Shown: positions 18,550 to 28,728, numbered from the stretch's first letter. The stretch is DNA of 64,000 bases from Thermincola ferriacetica (GCF_001263415.1 NZ_LGTE01000015.1:21662-85661); one strand, 5' to 3'. A program made the numbers and translations. Notes: generated by a model not told the origin, from the sequence alone.

Positions 18550-19353
18550 ATGGGGAAAAAGGTAGCCGGTAATCTCTTAATTATCGGCGGTGCGGAGGAT
18601 AAAAAAGGGGATTGTGCCATATTAAAAAGATTTGTTGAATTGTCAGGAGGCAAAGCCGGCAAACTGGTCATCATGACTACTGCCACCAAGGAACCGGAGG
18701 CAGTGGGAAAAGAGTACCTGCAGATTTTTGGCCGGTTGGGAGGCGGTCAGATTGAAATACTGGATTTGCCCAGCAGAACGGAGGCAAAAGGGGAAAAAGC
18801 CGTAAACATTATTTCTGAAGCGACCGGCATTTTCTTTACAGGCGGGGACCAATTGAGGATAACCAGTATTCTGGGCGGTACTCCTGTCAATGAGGCCCTG
18901 GCCAGAGCTTATAAAAACGGGGTGGTCATTGCGGGGACCAGTGCGGGGGCATCGGCCATGAGTGATACGATGATTGTTGAAGGTGACAGCGACAGTGCGC
19001 CTCGAAAAAACTCGTTAAGGATGGCGCCTGGTTTGGGCTTACTGGAAGAAACGGTCATTGACCAGCATTTTGCCCAACGTGGCAGGTTGGGGCGGTTACT
19101 GGCAGCCGTAGCCCATAATCCCTATGTTTTAGGGATAGGTATTGATGAAGATACAGCCGTCGTCGTTGGGGCAGATGCCCGTCTCGATGTTATAGGGTCC
19201 CGGACAGTAACTATTGTGGATGGTAAAGAGGCAACTTATACCAATGTTTCGGAATTGGAACCGGACCAGAATCTCGCCTTGCATGGTGTGCGATTGCATG
19301 TAATTCCGGCGGGTTACGGGTTTAACCTGAGAAACCGCCAGCCGTTGATTTGA
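18550..19353 (+). CDS. cphB: cyanophycinase
   Basis: A 267-residue serine peptidase of family S51 that cuts cyanophycin (multi-L-arginyl-poly-L-aspartate) to Asp-Arg dipeptides in the cytoplasm. The nucleophile is Ser131 in GTSAGASAM; the TGGDQLR and QHFAQRGRLGRLL segments are family signatures. ATG at 18550 lies after GCGGAGG; an ATG 11 codons earlier has no site. It is followed 72 bp later by cyanophycin synthetase, the standard pair for making and recycling this nitrogen store. Confidence 0.92.
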   Translation: MGKKVAGNLLIIGGAEDKKGDCAILKRFVELSGGKAGKLVIMTTATKEPEAVGKEYLQIFGRLGGGQIEILDLPSRTEAKGEKAVNIISEATGIFFTGGDQLRITSILGGTPVNEALARAYKNGVVIAGTSAGASAMSDTMIVEGDSDSAPRKNSLRMAPGLGLLEETVIDQHFAQRGRLGRLLAAVAHNPYVLGIGIDEDTAVVVGADARLDVIGSRTVTIVDGKEATYTNVSELEPDQNLALHGVRLHVIPAGYGFNLRNRQPLI

Positions 19354-19425
19354 TAAAAGTTTGATTTTTCCAGGTATTGATTTGATAAATATCTGCGATG
19401 TTTGGGAAAGGGGTTTTCGCTTTTA

Positions 19426-22098
19426 ATGAAGATTTTAGAATTTCGGGTTTACGAGGGAATAAATATATATTCGCACAGCCCGGTAATCAAGTTGACTGTA
19501 GACCTGGAAAATTTAACAGGAGTAACCACTGACCGGCATCCGACGTTAATTGAAGCGGTTTTGCGGCTTATGCCAACGCTACAGGAACACTACTGTTCGC
19601 TGGGTCGGCCGGGCGGGTTTGTCCAGCGTATGCGCGAAGGCACTTTTTTTGGTCACCTTTTGGAACACGTTATTTTAGAATTACAGCATTTAGCCGGTTT
19701 CGATGTAATTTACGGCAAAACCCGTGAAGCCGAGGCCCCCGGCATCTACGAAGTAATTTTTGAGTATGAATCAAAAGAAGCCGGGATTCAGGCGGCCAGA
19801 GCGGCGGTAAACCTGATTATGACCTTACTGCAGGGTGGTAGCATTGACCTGGATAAAGAACTTGAAATTATTAAAGAGACGGCGTTAAAGTTTGATTTAG
19901 GGCCTACAACAAAAGCAATTGCCATGGAAGCCCGAAAACGCAATATTCCCGTGATGCGCCTTGGCGAAGGCAGTATTCTCCAGTTGGGTTACGGTTGTCA
20001 TCAGCGCAGGATAGAAGCCAGTATTACCGATGCTACCGGGTGTATAGGCGTCGATATTGCAGGGGATAAAATCCTTACCAAGCAGATACTTTCCGAGGCG
20101 GGCATTCCTGTACCGAACGGTGGGGTGGCCAGAACGGAAAAAGAAGCTCTGGATATAATGAAAAGAATCAATAATGCTGTCGTAGTCAAACCCTTTAACG
20201 GAAACCAGGGTAAAGGGGTTGCCTTGAACCTGCGCAGTGAAGGTGAGGTTAAAAAGGCATATGCTGTGGCCACCAATTACAGTGACCGGGTGATAGTAGA
20301 GAAGTTTATTACGGGCCGGCATTACCGGCTGGTTGTTGTTGACGACCGGGTGGTGGCAGCGTCCGAACGAATCCCTGCTTCAGTAACGGGAGACGGGGAA
20401 AGCACCATTGAACAATTGATTGAGCAGGTCAATAGGGATCCCCTGCGGGGAGACGGGCATGAAAAACCCCTGACCAAGATCAAGATTGACCCGGTTGTGC
20501 TCATGGTTCTGGCTAAACAAAATTTTGTCTTGCAAAGCATACCCCCTGAAGGCGCCCGCGTATTGCTGAGGGAAAACGCCAATCTGAGTACAGGGGGTAC
20601 AGCTATTGACGTCACTGATAATGTACATCCGGAAAATGCCGCATTGGCCGTACGCGCCGCGAAAATTATAGGTCTTGATGTAGCGGGCATTGACCTGGTA
20701 GCCGAGGATATAGCCATACCCTTGACCTCCTGCAATGGCGCGGTAATTGAAGTAAATGCGGCGCCCGGCCTAAGAATGCATCATTACCCTTCACAGGGGA
20801 AACCGCGTAATGTGGCGAGGGCAATCGTTGACAAATTATTTCCGCCCGGGACAAAATCGCGCATACCTATTGTAGCAGTTACAGGGACCAACGGAAAGAC
20901 GACAACCACCAGGTTGATAGCCCATATTTTGCATGCGGCGGGCAATGTAGTAGGGATGACGACATCAGATGGCATCTATGTAAATGGGAAACTTATAGCC
21001 AAAGGGGATATGACCGGCCCGGTCAGCGCCAGAACCGTTCTAAGGGATAACAGCGTTGAGGTGGCTGTCCTGGAAACAGCCAGAGGAGGGATAATAAGGG
21101 CCGGTTTGGGTTTTGACCGCTGCGATGTTGGCATCATTACGAACATAAGCGAAGACCATTTGGGTATAGACGGCATAGAAACCCTGGAAGATCTCGCCTT
21201 TGTGAAGTCTGTAGTCGCCGAAGCCACTGATAGGGACGGCTATGTTGTATTAAACGCTGACGACAGGCTGGCAAGTTATGTGGCTTCCCGTTGCCGGGGA
21301 AATATTATTTATTTTTCCAGGGCATCGGACAATATAACCATACGGCGTCACCTGGGGGCCGGTGGGATGGCGGTTTTTGTGAAAAATGGCTTTGTTGTTT
21401 ATGCCAAAGGCAACCACGTGGTAAAGATAGCCTCGGTAAAAAGTATTCCATGTACTTTATCAGGCCAGGCTCTTCATAATGTGGAAAATGTTCTGGCTGC
21501 GTCGGCAGGCTGCCTGGGTCTAGGCATACCGGTTGCCCAAATTAAAGAAGGGTTGCTAAGTTTCGAACCTGGATTAAAAGGCAATCCGGGACGCTTAAAC
21601 TTCTTTGAAGTGGCCGGCGTAAAAGTCCTCGTCGATTATGGACATAATCCCGCCGGGTACCAAAGTGTGCTGGCGACTGCAAAGAAGATGAAGCATAAAA
21701 GACTTATCGGGGTTATTGGAGTCCCGGGAGACCGGCAGGACGATTTTATTATTAAAGTAGGCCAAATTGCCGGGCGTGGTTTTGATAAAATTATAATCAA
21801 GGAAGACGCTGATCTGAGAGGACGTAAGCCGGGGGAGGTAGCTAGCCTTCTCAAAAAGGGAGTCCAGGCCGGCGGTTGTTCCGGTAAGGATGTAATCATT
21901 ATTTTAAAAGAAATAAATGCGGTGCTAAAGGCCGTAGAAATTGCCGAACGCGGTGATTTGGTGGTGATTTTCTACGAAAAACTGGAACCTGTGGTGAACC
22001 TGTTAAGCGCCTTTGGTGAATTTGCCAAAGTCAAAAAGATTAGAGAAAAGGCCGCTGATGCTGCCCGCAGCAGGGTTACAGGTCAAAGGGCTTTTTAA
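19426..22098 (+). CDS. cphA: cyanophycin synthetase
   Basis: An 890-residue three-part enzyme: an N-terminal cyanophycin-specific domain (about 1-160), an ATP-grasp domain (about 200-470) that adds aspartate, and a Mur-ligase-like domain with P-loop VTGTNGKTTTTR (from about 480) that adds arginine. It makes the insoluble storage polymer in the cytoplasm. Full length for the family. ATG at 19426 follows GGAAAGGGG. Paired with cphB upstream. Unusual but known in Clostridia, where cyanophycin has been linked to sporulation; that role here is inference. Confidence 0.93.
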   Translation: MKILEFRVYEGINIYSHSPVIKLTVDLENLTGVTTDRHPTLIEAVLRLMPTLQEHYCSLGRPGGFVQRMREGTFFGHLLEHVILELQHLAGFDVIYGKTREAEAPGIYEVIFEYESKEAGIQAARAAVNLIMTLLQGGSIDLDKELEIIKETALKFDLGPTTKAIAMEARKRNIPVMRLGEGSILQLGYGCHQRRIEASITDATGCIGVDIAGDKILTKQILSEAGIPVPNGGVARTEKEALDIMKRINNAVVVKPFNGNQGKGVALNLRSEGEVKKAYAVATNYSDRVIVEKFITGRHYRLVVVDDRVVAASERIPASVTGDGESTIEQLIEQVNRDPLRGDGHEKPLTKIKIDPVVLMVLAKQNFVLQSIPPEGARVLLRENANLSTGGTAIDVTDNVHPENAALAVRAAKIIGLDVAGIDLVAEDIAIPLTSCNGAVIEVNAAPGLRMHHYPSQGKPRNVARAIVDKLFPPGTKSRIPIVAVTGTNGKTTTTRLIAHILHAAGNVVGMTTSDGIYVNGKLIAKGDMTGPVSARTVLRDNSVEVAVLETARGGIIRAGLGFDRCDVGIITNISEDHLGIDGIETLEDLAFVKSVVAEATDRDGYVVLNADDRLASYVASRCRGNIIYFSRASDNITIRRHLGAGGMAVFVKNGFVVYAKGNHVVKIASVKSIPCTLSGQALHNVENVLAASAGCLGLGIPVAQIKEGLLSFEPGLKGNPGRLNFFEVAGVKVLVDYGHNPAGYQSVLATAKKMKHKRLIGVIGVPGDRQDDFIIKVGQIAGRGFDKIIIKEDADLRGRKPGEVASLLKKGVQAGGCSGKDVIIILKEINAVLKAVEIAERGDLVVIFYEKLEPVVNLLSAFGEFAKVKKIREKAADAARSRVTGQRAF

Positions 22099-22168
22099 AA
22101 TGAAGGAATTTTTTGTCCGAATGGCAAACATACTATAAAAATGCCAAGTTGGAAAGGTTAGATAGAGT

Positions 22169-23089
22169 ATGCAACAAATTACCGTACCTGCCTATGGAAA
22201 AATTAACCTGACCCTGGACATAACAGGTAAACGGGAAGATGGATACCACGAGCTGGTAACACTAATGCAGCAGGTGGAGCTACATGATGATGTAAGGATC
22301 CGGCTGTCCCCGAAAAAAAAGATTAGCGTATTATCTGATCACGAATCTGTACCCCGGGATGCTGCTAACATAGCTTACAGGGCAGCTCAGGAATTGTTAC
22401 GCTTTGCAGGTCTTGATTTGACCGGTTTAAATTATGGCATAGACATTTTTATTGCCAAACGTATTCCGGTGGAAGGCGGGATGGCTGGAGGTTCTGCTAA
22501 CGCTGCCGCTGTTCTAAAGGGACTGAATAGACTGTTAAACCTGAACCTTTCCACAGAAGAGCTTATGCGTATCGGGCTGCGTCTCGGGGCTGATGTACCC
22601 TACTGCATTTTCGGGGGAACAGCGGTGGCCCGCGGGATAGGGGAAATATTAACCCGTGTGCCGTCGCCGCCTACCATGTGGATGGTCCTGGTTAAACCGG
22701 ATTTTGGCGTTTCAACAGCTTTGGTTTACAAAAACTTCAGTTTTCATGAAAGGCTTTGCCGTCCGGATCTGGACCTGGTTTTAAAAGGTATTGAACGGGG
22801 CGAAATTGTGGATATTTACCGGGGAATGGGAAATGTTCTGGAATCGGTTACTTTGCGTTTATATCCGGTGCTGCAGGATATTAAGAGAAGGCTGGTGGAT
22901 TGGGGTGCGGAGGCGGTTTTGATGTCGGGGAGCGGTCCTACTGTTTGTGCTTTTACCCGCTCGCCGGAACTGGCCAAAGATTTATGTGCAACAGCGCAGC
23001 GAAATTTTCCTGCTTCTTACCGGATATTGACAACTAATACTATAAGCGTAGGAGAAGCAGGAAATATTTTAGCCCGGGCAGAATATTAA
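22169..23089 (+). CDS. ispE: 4-diphosphocytidyl-2-C-methyl-D-erythritol kinase
   Basis: A 306-residue GHMP kinase that phosphorylates CDP-methylerythritol in the non-mevalonate isoprenoid pathway. The N-terminus AYGKINLTLDITGKREDGYHEL and the ATP loop PVEGGMAGGSANAA are diagnostic, with a C-terminal SGSGPTVCAF motif. ATG at 22169 follows GGAAAGG. It opens a run of housekeeping genes often kept together in Peptococcaceae, and its stop abuts the next reading frame. Confidence 0.94.
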   Translation: MQQITVPAYGKINLTLDITGKREDGYHELVTLMQQVELHDDVRIRLSPKKKISVLSDHESVPRDAANIAYRAAQELLRFAGLDLTGLNYGIDIFIAKRIPVEGGMAGGSANAAAVLKGLNRLLNLNLSTEELMRIGLRLGADVPYCIFGGTAVARGIGEILTRVPSPPTMWMVLVKPDFGVSTALVYKNFSFHERLCRPDLDLVLKGIERGEIVDIYRGMGNVLESVTLRLYPVLQDIKRRLVDWGAEAVLMSGSGPTVCAFTRSPELAKDLCATAQRNFPASYRILTTNTISVGEAGNILARAEY

Positions 23090-23119
23090 TTGTACATATC
23101 AGCGGGAAGGATGGATAAC

Positions 23120-23824
23120 ATGGAGAGGAGATTAATACCCGTATCACTGGATAATTACAAACCCCTCAGGGAAATAGTATTTGAGGCGCTGCGGGAAGCT
23201 ATTATTAACGGCACCCTGGAGCCAGGGGAACGGTTGATGGAAATACAATTGGCAGAAGAGATGGGTGTCAGCCGGACGCCGGTCAGGGAAGCTATAAGAA
23301 AACTGGAGCTCGAAGGGTTTGTTGTCATGGTGCCCCGTAAAGGGGCTTATGTTGCCGGCTTATCTATGAAAGATATTGCCGATGTATTTGAAATTAGAAC
23401 TGCTTTAGAAAGCCTGGCGGCCGGATTGGCGGCGGAAAGAATTACCGAAGAAGAGTTGGAAAATCTGGAGCGGCTCCTGGTTAAAATAGGCGAGTGCGTA
23501 CAGGCTAATGACCTTGATAAGTTGATTGAGGTTGACACTGAATTTCATGATGTTCTGTTCAAGGCGACGAGGAATGAGCGGTTGGTGCAAATTATCAGCA
23601 ACCTGCGGGAGCAAATTCAGCGTTTCCGGACTACTTCGCTTGCTTCGCCGGGCCGCATGAAATATGCATTGGAAGAGCACAAGAAAATAGTGGAAGCCGT
23701 TTCGGAGCGGAATGTGGAATTGGCTCAGAAATTGGCTGCTGAACATATAGAGAACGCAGAAAATATTATGCTTAATGTTTTGCGAGAAAAACGGGAGGGT
23801 AAAGGATTCAAGTCTGCGGAGTAA
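23120..23824 (+). CDS. GntR family regulator, FadR/FCD subfamily
   Basis: A 234-residue transcription factor with an N-terminal winged helix (about 10-75, including GVSRTPVREAIRKLELEGFV) and an all-helical FCD ligand domain (about 85-225, with EFHDVLFKATRN and the metal-binding His pattern). FCD regulators usually sense small organic acids. ATG at 23120 lies 9 bp after GGGAAGG; earlier in-frame starts fall before this site. It sits between ispE and a nucleotidyltransferase, and its target is not evident. Confidence 0.88.
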   Translation: MERRLIPVSLDNYKPLREIVFEALREAIINGTLEPGERLMEIQLAEEMGVSRTPVREAIRKLELEGFVVMVPRKGAYVAGLSMKDIADVFEIRTALESLAAGLAAERITEEELENLERLLVKIGECVQANDLDKLIEVDTEFHDVLFKATRNERLVQIISNLREQIQRFRTTSLASPGRMKYALEEHKKIVEAVSERNVELAQKLAAEHIENAENIMLNVLREKREGKGFKSAE

Positions 23825-23848
23825 TCTTTCTGAAAAGGGGATTATTCC

Positions 23849-24607
23849 ATGAAAATCGATGCTGTGGTTTTGGCCGGTAGCCCTAACCGTGGAGCCCTTC
23901 AGGGGTGCAGTAGTGCTGCCGATGAAGCCCTGATTAAAATTGGCAGAAAGCATATGGTGGAATATGTCATCGATGCGTTACTGGCTGCCGAAAACGTAAG
24001 CAGAATCGTTGTTGCCGGCCCTAAGGGCAATTTGGCGGAAATCATAGGACCACAGGTCAGTCTGGTTGATGGAGGAGAAACAGTTATTGAAACCCTGCAA
24101 AGGGGTTTGGAGCTGTTAAAATCGACGGGGCCTGTGTTGGTGGTATGCTCTGATATTCCACTGCTCACTACCGCCGCTATCGAGGATTTTATTACCAGGT
24201 GTTGTGAAAGGGAGGCTGATTTTTATTATCCCATCATCAGCCAGGAGACAGTAAAGGCCCGTTATCCCCAGGCCCAGAGAACTTATGTCAGTCTTGTGGA
24301 AGGGGTTTTTACAGGCGGCAATATCATGCTTTTGAAACCACATGTGCTGGATAGGTTGGCTGAAGTGGCTGTAGAAGTGGTAAAATTGAGGAAACAACCT
24401 GTTAAGTTATGCCGGTTGCTGGGGTTGAAGCTGTTGTTAAAGTTTTTTTTACATAAACTCTCGATTAGTGAAATTGAGCAAAAAGTTTATGAGTTACTTG
24501 GCATCACCGGCGCCGCAGTTATTTCTGATTACCCGGAAATTGGGGTTGATGTGGATAAACCGGCGGACCTGGAACTGGTAATGTCCAAGCTGGAAGAGAC
24601 CGCGTAG
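23849..24607 (+). CDS. MobA-like NTP transferase family protein
   Basis: A 252-residue protein with the Rossmann-like fold of nucleotidyltransferases: AVVLAGSPNRG replaces the usual G-x-G-T-R-M loop, and VVCSDIPLLT supplies the metal-binding Asp. It ends with the conserved DVDKPADLELV. Related proteins in this neighbourhood are annotated as MobA-like or IspD/GlmU-like transferases; the substrate is unknown. The altered glycine loop argues against simply calling it MobA. ATG at 23849 follows AAAAGGGG. A terminator follows within 110 bp. Confidence 0.75.
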   Translation: MKIDAVVLAGSPNRGALQGCSSAADEALIKIGRKHMVEYVIDALLAAENVSRIVVAGPKGNLAEIIGPQVSLVDGGETVIETLQRGLELLKSTGPVLVVCSDIPLLTTAAIEDFITRCCEREADFYYPIISQETVKARYPQAQRTYVSLVEGVFTGGNIMLLKPHVLDRLAEVAVEVVKLRKQPVKLCRLLGLKLLLKFFLHKLSISEIEQKVYELLGITGAAVISDYPEIGVDVDKPADLELVMSKLEETA

Positions 24608-24690
24608 GTACTTTTGCCCGTTTTTGGTATGTTATTCAGGCTTTTTAACAAATATAGATGATTTTGCGGCAGTCAATGAAGTTTACAGCT

Positions 24691-24722
24691 AGCCGGGGTA
24701 GCTCAGTAGCCCCGGTTATTTT
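24691..24722 (+). terminator. rho-independent terminator before spoVG
   Basis: CCGGGG (24693-24698) pairs with CCCCGG, with a loop containing GCTCAG, followed by TTATTTTCTTTT. It ends the ispE-to-transferase run. Confidence 0.7.
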
Positions 24723-24740
24723 CTTTTGCAGGCGACATTT

Positions 24741-24836
24741 ATCGACAAATAATGACAGATAATGTCAAATAATATATGATTGAAAGTTCAAAAAATTCCG
24801 CAGACAAAAGCAGGAATTTGCTCCAAAATGAAGAAT
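24741..24836 (+). promoter_or_regulatory. sigma-H promoter of spoVG with Spo0A-like boxes upstream
   Basis: GCAGGAATT (24810-24818), 11 bases, then GAAGAAT (24830-24836) fits the sigma-H consensus RnAGGAwWW-N11/12-RnnGAAT exactly. Upstream, ATCGACAAA (24741-24749, reverse) and TGTCAAA (24763-24769) resemble 0A boxes. Sigma-H control of spoVG is established in Bacillus subtilis. The distance to the ATG is about 48 bp. Confidence 0.75.
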
Positions 24837-24884
24837 ATCGAATTTTAGCATTGAAAGTGGAGCAACAGGAAGGTGGTGAACACA

Positions 24885-25142
24885 ATGAATATTACAGATG
24901 TACGGGTTAGAAAGATCAATCTGGACGGGAAAATGAAAGCCATCGTATCAATAACTTTGGATGATCAATTTGTTATTCACGATGTAAAGGTTGTGGAAGG
25001 GCAAAACGGGCTTTTTGTAGCAATGCCAAGCCGGAAGACGCCGGATGGGGAATTCCGGGATATTGCCCATCCCATTACCTCCAGCGCCCGGGAAGTAATT
25101 CAAACTGCCGTACTGAAAGCCTATGAGGAGGCCCTAGCCTAA
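24885..25142 (+). CDS. spoVG: SpoVG, septation regulator and RNA/DNA-binding protein
   Basis: An 85-residue SpoVG with the conserved [11 protein letters not shown] start, ASITLD-like strand, and [21 protein letters not shown] core. SpoVG binds nucleic acid and modulates septation, sporulation and envelope genes. Length is normal for the family. ATG at 24885 follows AGGAAGGTGG. Its sigma-H promoter and a terminator on each side make it a single-gene unit, with glmU downstream as in Bacillus. Confidence 0.95.
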   Translation: MNITDVRVRKINLDGKMKAIVSITLDDQFVIHDVKVVEGQNGLFVAMPSRKTPDGEFRDIAHPITSSAREVIQTAVLKAYEEALA

Positions 25143-25253
25143 TCGTACGCTGTTGTTTGGAAGGGAAAAAATTATCTTTTGACTTTATCCTCGTAGTAAA
25201 TAGCCGGTATATCGAAAAACGTGCAATAGATTCCTGCACTGAAAGGGACAACT

Positions 25254-25283
25254 AAGGCTTCGCATTAGCGGAGCCTTTTTTGG
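25254..25283 (+). terminator. rho-independent terminator after spoVG
   Basis: AAGGCTTCGC and GCGGAGCCTT form a 10-bp stem with ATTA loop, then TTTTT. Confidence 0.9.
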
Positions 25284-25426
25284 TATATATACATTAGCGC
25301 AAAATTGTCCGGGTAATTTCCTTAAAATTACCGCAGGAAATGGCGTTAAAATGTTGAATAAAAGAATATTTGGGAATATTTTTGTAATCAATAAAATAAT
25401 GACCAGATATTTTAGGGAGGACGCCT

Positions 25427-26794
25427 ATGTTGGATGTAGCAGCCATTATTCTTGCGGCAGGTAAAGGTACAAGGATGAAGTCTGACTTGCCCAAGGTTCT
25501 GCACAAGGCAGCCGGGGAGCCGATGATCTGCCATGTACTTCACGCTGTTTCCAAGGCCGGTATAGAAAAGACAGTTGTCATAATAGGCCATGGGGCAGAG
25601 CAGGTGAAAAAGCTTTTAGGTGGACAGGTGGAATTTGCTTTACAGGCAGAACAATTGGGAACCGGACATGCTGTCATGCAAACGGAAGAGGTGCTGGGGT
25701 CATGGTCTGGCGATGTTCTGGTTCTATGCGGTGATACTCCCCTGATTACTTCAGGTACTTTAAAGAGGTTGGTCACCGGCCATAAAACCGCTGGGAACAC
25801 GGCGACAGTTTTGACAGCCATTCTTGAAGACCCCAGTGGTTATGGCCGTATTATCAGGGGTAAGTCCGGAGACGTGGAAAAGATTGTTGAGCAAAAGGAT
25901 GCATCTCCGGAGGAACTGCGGGTTAAAGAGATAAATACGGGATTTTATTGCTTTAAGGCCAGGGAATTGTATCAGGCCTTAAGAGAAATTAACCCTGTTA
26001 ATGCTCAGGGAGAATACTATCTCACCGATGTGTTGGAGATAATGAAGAGAAAAAATTGGAAAGTTGGAGCTGTTACAGCCGAGGATAGTGAAGAAATATT
26101 GGGCATAAACAACAGAAGCCAACTGGCGCAGGCGGAAAAAGTTCTTAGGCAGAGGGTTGCTGAAAGGCATATGCTTGCGGGGGTTACAATAATAGACCCT
26201 GAAGCTACTTATATAGACAGCGGTGTGGTGATTGGGACTGATACGGTGATATATCCGGGTTCTATATTGGAAGGAGATACGCAAATTGGCGCCGGCTGCA
26301 TTATCGGTCCTAATACCAGAATTGTTAACTCTGTTCTTGCCGATAATGTTAATGTTCAATACTCTGTTATATTAAATGCCAAGGTCGGTGCTCATACTTC
26401 TATTGGTCCCTTTGCTTACCTTAGACCGGGTACTGTCCTGAGGGAAAATGTTAAGATAGGAGATTTTGTTGAGATCAAGAATTCTAACATCGGCGCCGGA
26501 AGTAAGGTGCCTCATCTGAGTTATGTCGGAGATGCCGATGTAGGTGAAAAGGTTAACATTGGAGCGGGAACCATTACATGCAATTATGACGGGTATAAAA
26601 AATCACGGACCATTATTGAAGACGGAGCTTTTATCGGCAGTAATACCAACCTGGTGGCGCCTGTCCGGGTAGGCAAGCATGCCTTTACGGCAGCCGGTTC
26701 TACCATTACTAAGGATGTGCCCAGTGAAGCGCTGAGTGTTGAAAGGGCTAAACAGGTTAATTATCCCAATTGGGCCTCTAGAAAAAAGGATTAA
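25427..26794 (+). CDS. glmU: bifunctional UDP-N-acetylglucosamine pyrophosphorylase / glucosamine-1-phosphate acetyltransferase
   Basis: A 455-residue enzyme making UDP-GlcNAc for wall synthesis. The N-terminal uridyltransferase (about 1-228) has [19 protein letters not shown]; the C-terminal left-handed beta-helix (about 250-440) has hexapeptide repeats and the acetyltransferase segment [21 protein letters not shown] at 25427 follows AGGGAGGACG. It is followed closely by prs, probably in the same transcript. Ordinary member of the family. Confidence 0.96.
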   Translation: MLDVAAIILAAGKGTRMKSDLPKVLHKAAGEPMICHVLHAVSKAGIEKTVVIIGHGAEQVKKLLGGQVEFALQAEQLGTGHAVMQTEEVLGSWSGDVLVLCGDTPLITSGTLKRLVTGHKTAGNTATVLTAILEDPSGYGRIIRGKSGDVEKIVEQKDASPEELRVKEINTGFYCFKARELYQALREINPVNAQGEYYLTDVLEIMKRKNWKVGAVTAEDSEEILGINNRSQLAQAEKVLRQRVAERHMLAGVTIIDPEATYIDSGVVIGTDTVIYPGSILEGDTQIGAGCIIGPNTRIVNSVLADNVNVQYSVILNAKVGAHTSIGPFAYLRPGTVLRENVKIGDFVEIKNSNIGAGSKVPHLSYVGDADVGEKVNIGAGTITCNYDGYKKSRTIIEDGAFIGSNTNLVAPVRVGKHAFTAAGSTITKDVPSEALSVERAKQVNYPNWASRKKD

Positions 26795-26850
26795 ACAATA
26801 GTATAATGGGAAAGGTTAAGTTTATTTACAACGTTGGGAGGAAGTCATTG

Positions 26851-27798
26851 ATGCCAATTTTCAACCGGAAGCTAAAAATCTTTTCAGGTAATGCTAATCA
26901 CAGTCTGGCCGAGGAGATTGCAGAGTATTTGGGCGTTTCTATCGGAGAGTCGAAGGTATCGAGGTTTAGTGACGGGGAAATTCAGGTGAAAATTAACGAA
27001 AGTGTCCGGGGCGCAGATGTCTTTGTTGTACAACCCACCTGTGACCCGGTAAATGAAAATATAATGGAACTGTTGATCATGATAGATGCTCTAAAGAGAG
27101 CCTCAGCTCGCCGGATTACGGCGGTTATGCCCTATTATGGCTATGCCCGGCAGGACCGGAAAGCCCGGGCCAGAGACCCCATAACAGCCAAACTTATGGC
27201 CAACCTGATAACGGCCAGCGGGGCCATGCGCGTTATTACCATGGACCTGCATGCCGGGCAAATCCAGGGATTTTTTGATATTCCGGTAGACCACCTGCCC
27301 GGGGTTCCGATATTGGCGGAATACTTCAACAACAAAAACTTCAGTGATGTGCTGGTAGTATCGCCAGATTTAGGTGGCGTGACCCGGGCCAGGGACCTGG
27401 CAGAAAGGATTGGCGCAGCAATTGCCATAATTGACAAGAGAAGGCCGGAACCCAACGTTGCGGAAATTATGAATATTATCGGTGATGTAAAGGGAAAAAC
27501 TGTCATCATGATTGATGATATCATTGATACGGCCGGAACCATTACCCAGGGAGCGCAGGCGCTTTTAGACAGGGGCGCCAAAGAGATTTATTGCTGCTGC
27601 ACCCATCCTGTACTGTCCGGGCCGGCCATTGAGCGGCTGCAGAATTCGCCGATTAAAGAAGTGGTTATTACTAATACCATCCCGTTGCCTGAAAGCAAAA
27701 AGATTGACAAGATCAAGGCGCTTTCTGTTGCTCCGCTGTTGGGAGAAGCCATTATACGCATTCACGAGGATTTGTCAGTAAGTAAGTTGTTTGATTGA
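26851..27798 (+). CDS. prs: ribose-phosphate pyrophosphokinase
   Basis: A 315-residue PRPP synthetase that makes phosphoribosyl pyrophosphate for nucleotide, His and Trp synthesis. [16 protein letters not shown], the flexible loop [12 protein letters not shown] and PRPP-binding [14 protein letters not shown] are all present. ATG at 26851 follows GGGAGG; a frame start 15 codons earlier lacks a site. Last gene of the glmU-prs pair, with a terminator after it. Confidence 0.96.
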   Translation: MPIFNRKLKIFSGNANHSLAEEIAEYLGVSIGESKVSRFSDGEIQVKINESVRGADVFVVQPTCDPVNENIMELLIMIDALKRASARRITAVMPYYGYARQDRKARARDPITAKLMANLITASGAMRVITMDLHAGQIQGFFDIPVDHLPGVPILAEYFNNKNFSDVLVVSPDLGGVTRARDLAERIGAAIAIIDKRRPEPNVAEIMNIIGDVKGKTVIMIDDIIDTAGTITQGAQALLDRGAKEIYCCCTHPVLSGPAIERLQNSPIKEVVITNTIPLPESKKIDKIKALSVAPLLGEAIIRIHEDLSVSKLFD

Positions 27799-27852
27799 TT
27801 TCTGTGACCGGGGGTGAGTGATCGCCGGCCGGTATAGATAAAAGAATTACTG

Positions 27853-27890
27853 AAGGGTGTTTGCCAAAGGTTTGGCAGCACCCTCTTTAT
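27853..27890 (+). terminator. rho-independent terminator after prs
   Basis: AGGGTG and CACCCT pair, with TGCCA/TGGCA inside and a small internal mismatch, followed by CTTTAT. The T run is short. Confidence 0.65.
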
Positions 27891-27898
27891 ATGATGAG

Positions 27899-27953
27899 AG
27901 GTTTGCTACGCAAACCTACCTTTGCACCCCGACTACGCCCGTATTGGGCGTAG
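27899..27953. repeat. two adjacent perfect hairpins upstream of rlmH
   Basis: AGGTTTGC-TAC-GCAAACCT (27899-27917, approximate ends) and CTACGCCC-GTATT-GGGCGTAG (27933-27953). Both stems are 8 bp and perfect, 15 bp apart. They lie between the prs terminator and rlmH. They could be a structured leader, a small RNA or REP-like elements; there is no long T run. Confidence 0.6.
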
Positions 27954-28067
27954 GAGTGGGTATTTTGTTCTAAACGCCGGATTGCCAACAAAAATTGGGA
28001 GCTTCCCCTTTTGAGTGGTATAATGAAGGTAAGCGGAAGATGGGTCAGTAACCGGTGGTGGTGGATT

Positions 28068-28547
28068 ATGCATATCAACATTATTGCTGTCGGCAAAATT
28101 AAAGAAAAATACCTCATAGCCGGGATAAATGAATACTTGAAAAGGCTTAAGCCCTATGCCAAAGTAGAAGTAACGGAAGTTCCCGATGAACGGGAACCGG
28201 AGAACGCTTCGGCAGCGGAGCAGGAACTGGTTCGGGAACGGGAAGGGGAGAAGATATTAAGGCACATTAAACAGGGTGCAACCGTAGTGGCCCTTGCTAT
28301 TGACGGAAAGATGCTTTCATCGGAGGGCCTGGCGGACCAGTTGCGGAACTGGGCCCTGCAGGGAAAAAGTGAGCTTTGCTTCGTTATCGGCGGTTCTCTG
28401 GGCCTGCCCAAGAAGGTATTGGAGCGGGCGGATTTGCAATTGTCTTTCGGAAAAATGACCTTCCCCCATCAGCTTATGCGGCTGATTATGGTGGAGCAGT
28501 TGTACAGGGCGTTTAAGATTAACAGGGGGGAGAAGTATCATAAATGA
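28068..28547 (+). CDS. rlmH: 23S rRNA (pseudouridine1915-N3)-methyltransferase
   Basis: A 159-residue SPOUT methyltransferase that methylates pseudouridine 1915 in helix 69 of 23S rRNA. The trefoil-knot SAM site [10 protein letters not shown] and the C-terminal [20 protein letters not shown] are diagnostic. ATG at 28068 follows GGTGGTGG; upstream in-frame starts are in the leader. Normal length. A terminator-like hairpin lies 150 bp downstream. Confidence 0.95.
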   Translation: MHINIIAVGKIKEKYLIAGINEYLKRLKPYAKVEVTEVPDEREPENASAAEQELVREREGEKILRHIKQGATVVALAIDGKMLSSEGLADQLRNWALQGKSELCFVIGGSLGLPKKVLERADLQLSFGKMTFPHQLMRLIMVEQLYRAFKINRGEKYHK

Positions 28548-28696
28548 TATTTATATAAATACCAGCCTTCTCCTGGAAAAGCAAATTTTTGCTGCAGCCT
28601 GTGAGCTTTACCACCTCCTGTTTAACCGAGACAAGTTGGAAAACGGTTATAGCCACTTGATCAAGCAAGATGACCTTGAAGGCAAACAGGAGGAAC

Positions 28697-28728
28697 GGGC
28701 AGCTAAAACATCTTTGCTGCCCTTTTGC
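28697..28728 (+). terminator. likely terminator of rlmH
   Basis: GGGCAGC (28697-28703) pairs with GCTGCCC (28716-28722), followed by TTTTGCTT. The 270-bp gap before the next remnant otherwise shows no convincing gene. Confidence 0.65.

Noticed and set aside
24691..24712. GGGGTAGCTCAGTAGC resembles the start of a tRNA D-arm
   Set aside because: There is no acceptor stem, anticodon arm or T-arm around it. The sequence is better read as a terminator stem-loop.
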